A DNA stretch of 6,682 nt from NCBI GenBank assembly GCA_002381155.1, contig DFQX01000079.1:8847-15528 (forward strand). The letters are read 5' to 3'. Origin of the DNA: Flavobacteriaceae bacterium UBA3478. GTDB taxonomy: Bacteria; Bacteroidota; Bacteroidia; Flavobacteriales; Flavobacteriaceae. The notes beneath the pieces were generated by a model. The model ran no database searches and had not been told where the DNA came from. It worked only from the letters and a program-made list of their open reading frames with translations. Positions 6,159-6,682 of this stretch are shown in pieces; the first letter of the stretch is position 1; every line of letters begins with the position of its first letter. Both the position numbers and the translations under genes were made by a program.

Positions 6159-6611
6159 GAGTTCAAGAATTTGATCCGCGTGATCCTTAGTTCTGACTTT
6201 ATTGATTACATGACTAATGATTCCATTAGCATCAACTATAAAGGTTGTACGATGAAGTCCATCGTATTCTTTCCCCATGAACTTTTTAGGACCCCATACG
6301 CCATAGGCATCAATTAACTGATGTTCGGTATCTGCAAGTAAGTCATAGGTGAACCCATATTTTTCCATGAACTTTAATTGTTTTGCAGGCGTATCTTCAC
6401 TGACCCCGAAAATTTCAAATCCTTCTTTCCTTAATTCTGAAAATTTATCATTTAAACTGCATGCTTCGGCAGTACATCCTGGGGTACTTGCTCTAGGGTA
6501 AAAGAAAAGTATATAAGCCCTTCCTTTTAAGTCAGAACTTTTTACGAGGTTTTCATTTTGATTTAAAACCTGAAATTCAGGAGCCTTATCTCCTACTTTA
6601 AGTGTATTCAT
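6150..6611 (-). CDS. bcp: Thiol peroxidase, Bcp/PrxQ-type peroxiredoxin
   Basis: 153 residues, cytoplasmic, a typical Bcp length. It reduces hydrogen peroxide and organic hydroperoxides with electrons from thioredoxin. KVGDKAPEFQV at 5-15 is the family opening. FFYPRASTPGCTAEACSLND at 36-55 holds the PxxxTPGC active site with peroxidatic Cys46 (Pro39 and Thr43 support it) and the resolving Cys51 five residues later in the same helix, the pattern of atypical 2-Cys PrxQ. GVSEDTPAKQLKF at 69-81 and HRTTFIVD at 120-127, with the conserved active-site Arg121, complete the fold. The start is ATG at 6611-6609; the leader lacks a Shine-Dalgarno. The gene is divergent from the probable endonuclease III gene across only 29 bases and convergent with the 491-residue protein gene, so it is probably monocistronic. 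A one-mismatch -7 motif (TAACTTTA, minus strand, 6633-6626) could be its promoter. Confidence 0.96.
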   Translation of the reverse strand: MNTLKVGDKAPEFQVLNQNENLVKSSDLKGRAYILFFYPRASTPGCTAEACSLNDKFSELRKEGFEIFGVSEDTPAKQLKFMEKYGFTYDLLADTEHQLIDAYGVWGPKKFMGKEYDGLHRTTFIVDANGIISHVINKVRTKDHADQILELLG

Positions 6612-6614
6612 AAC

Positions 6615-6622
6615 TATTTTTG
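6615..6622 (+). promoter_or_regulatory. Bacteroidota -7 promoter element (TATTTTTG) for the probable nth gene
   Basis: TATTTTTG is an exact TAnnTTTG match with 18 bases between it and the ATG at 6641, almost the same placement as the motif before the 491-residue protein gene. The -33 region would fall inside the 5' end of the peroxiredoxin gene, and no clear TTTG is seen at the right distance. A run of five T residues makes a chance match easier here. Confidence 0.45.
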
Positions 6623-6640
6623 TTATAAAGTTACCGATTT

Positions 6641-6682
6641 ATGACTAAGAGTGAAAAAGTGGATTTCTGTATGGAAACCCTT
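6641..6682 (+). CDS. nth: Probable endonuclease III (Nth), first 14 codons only (3'-truncated by window edge)
   Basis: An ATG at 6641 opens a frame that runs to the window end. The 14 residues, MTKSEKVDFCMETL, resemble the N-terminus I recall for Bacteroidota endonuclease III (M-T-K-x-E-K-V-x-F-x-x-x-x-L). That DNA glycosylase/AP lyase removes oxidised pyrimidines in base-excision repair, and bcp-nth adjacency is familiar in this phylum. The catalytic helix-hairpin-helix and iron-sulfur parts lie outside the window, so the name rests on a short N-terminus plus context. A TAnnTTTG promoter motif 18 bases upstream supports a real gene start here. Confidence 0.55.
   Translation, partial: MTKSEKVDFCMETL

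Noticed and set aside
1..6682. Mobile elements, CRISPR arrays, tRNA/rRNA genes, defence or biosynthetic systems
   Set aside because: No transposase, integrase, long terminal or tandem repeats, spacer-repeat pattern or RNA gene was seen. Nearly all bases are accounted for by housekeeping-type genes and short gaps.

Overview
The window looks like an ordinary chromosomal stretch from a Bacteroidota bacterium, most likely of the Flavobacteriales. By eye the DNA is A/T-rich and densely coding. No start codon has a convincing Shine-Dalgarno sequence. Three gaps in front of genes carry exact copies of the Bacteroidota -7 promoter motif TAnnTTTG. Several proteins are typical of that phylum: a DUF2400/TIGR02757 protein, a dihydroorotase paralogue without metal ligands, a PhnP-like metallo-hydrolase, and a 491-residue protein that matches a Bacteroidota family of unknown function.

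Layout, left to right. (1) The 3' end of a DUF2400/TIGR02757 gene (+), followed 28 bases later by a secreted S10 serine-carboxypeptidase-like gene (+). A hairpin straddles the stop of the peptidase gene and may be a weak terminator. (2) A TAnnTTTG promoter, then a two-gene unit (+): a dihydroorotase-like protein missing all four metal-binding histidines, and 5 bases later an alpha/beta-hydrolase esterase. (3) Convergent to this, a minus-strand unit: a PhnP-like metallo-beta-lactamase-fold hydrolase with a GTG start, whose last codons overlap a 41-codon gene for a tiny membrane protein. That small gene fills the gap down to the esterase, so the strands meet with a 4-base overlap. (4) A 75-base divergent gap with a promoter, then a 491-residue conserved cytoplasmic protein of unknown function (+). 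(5) Convergent with it, overlapping by 9 bases, a Bcp/PrxQ peroxiredoxin (-). (6) A 29-base divergent gap with another TAnnTTTG motif, then the first 14 codons of what is probably endonuclease III (+), cut by the window edge.

The genes do not form one pathway. They read as short, independent housekeeping units: DNA maintenance at both edges (DUF2400 and probable Nth), peptide degradation outside the cytoplasm, a possible pyrimidine-related pseudoenzyme, hydrolases and peroxide defence. No mobile element, CRISPR array, rRNA, tRNA or defence locus is visible. The parts most worth a second look are the overlapping 41-residue membrane protein, the metal-ligand-free dihydroorotase, and the 491-residue conserved protein.
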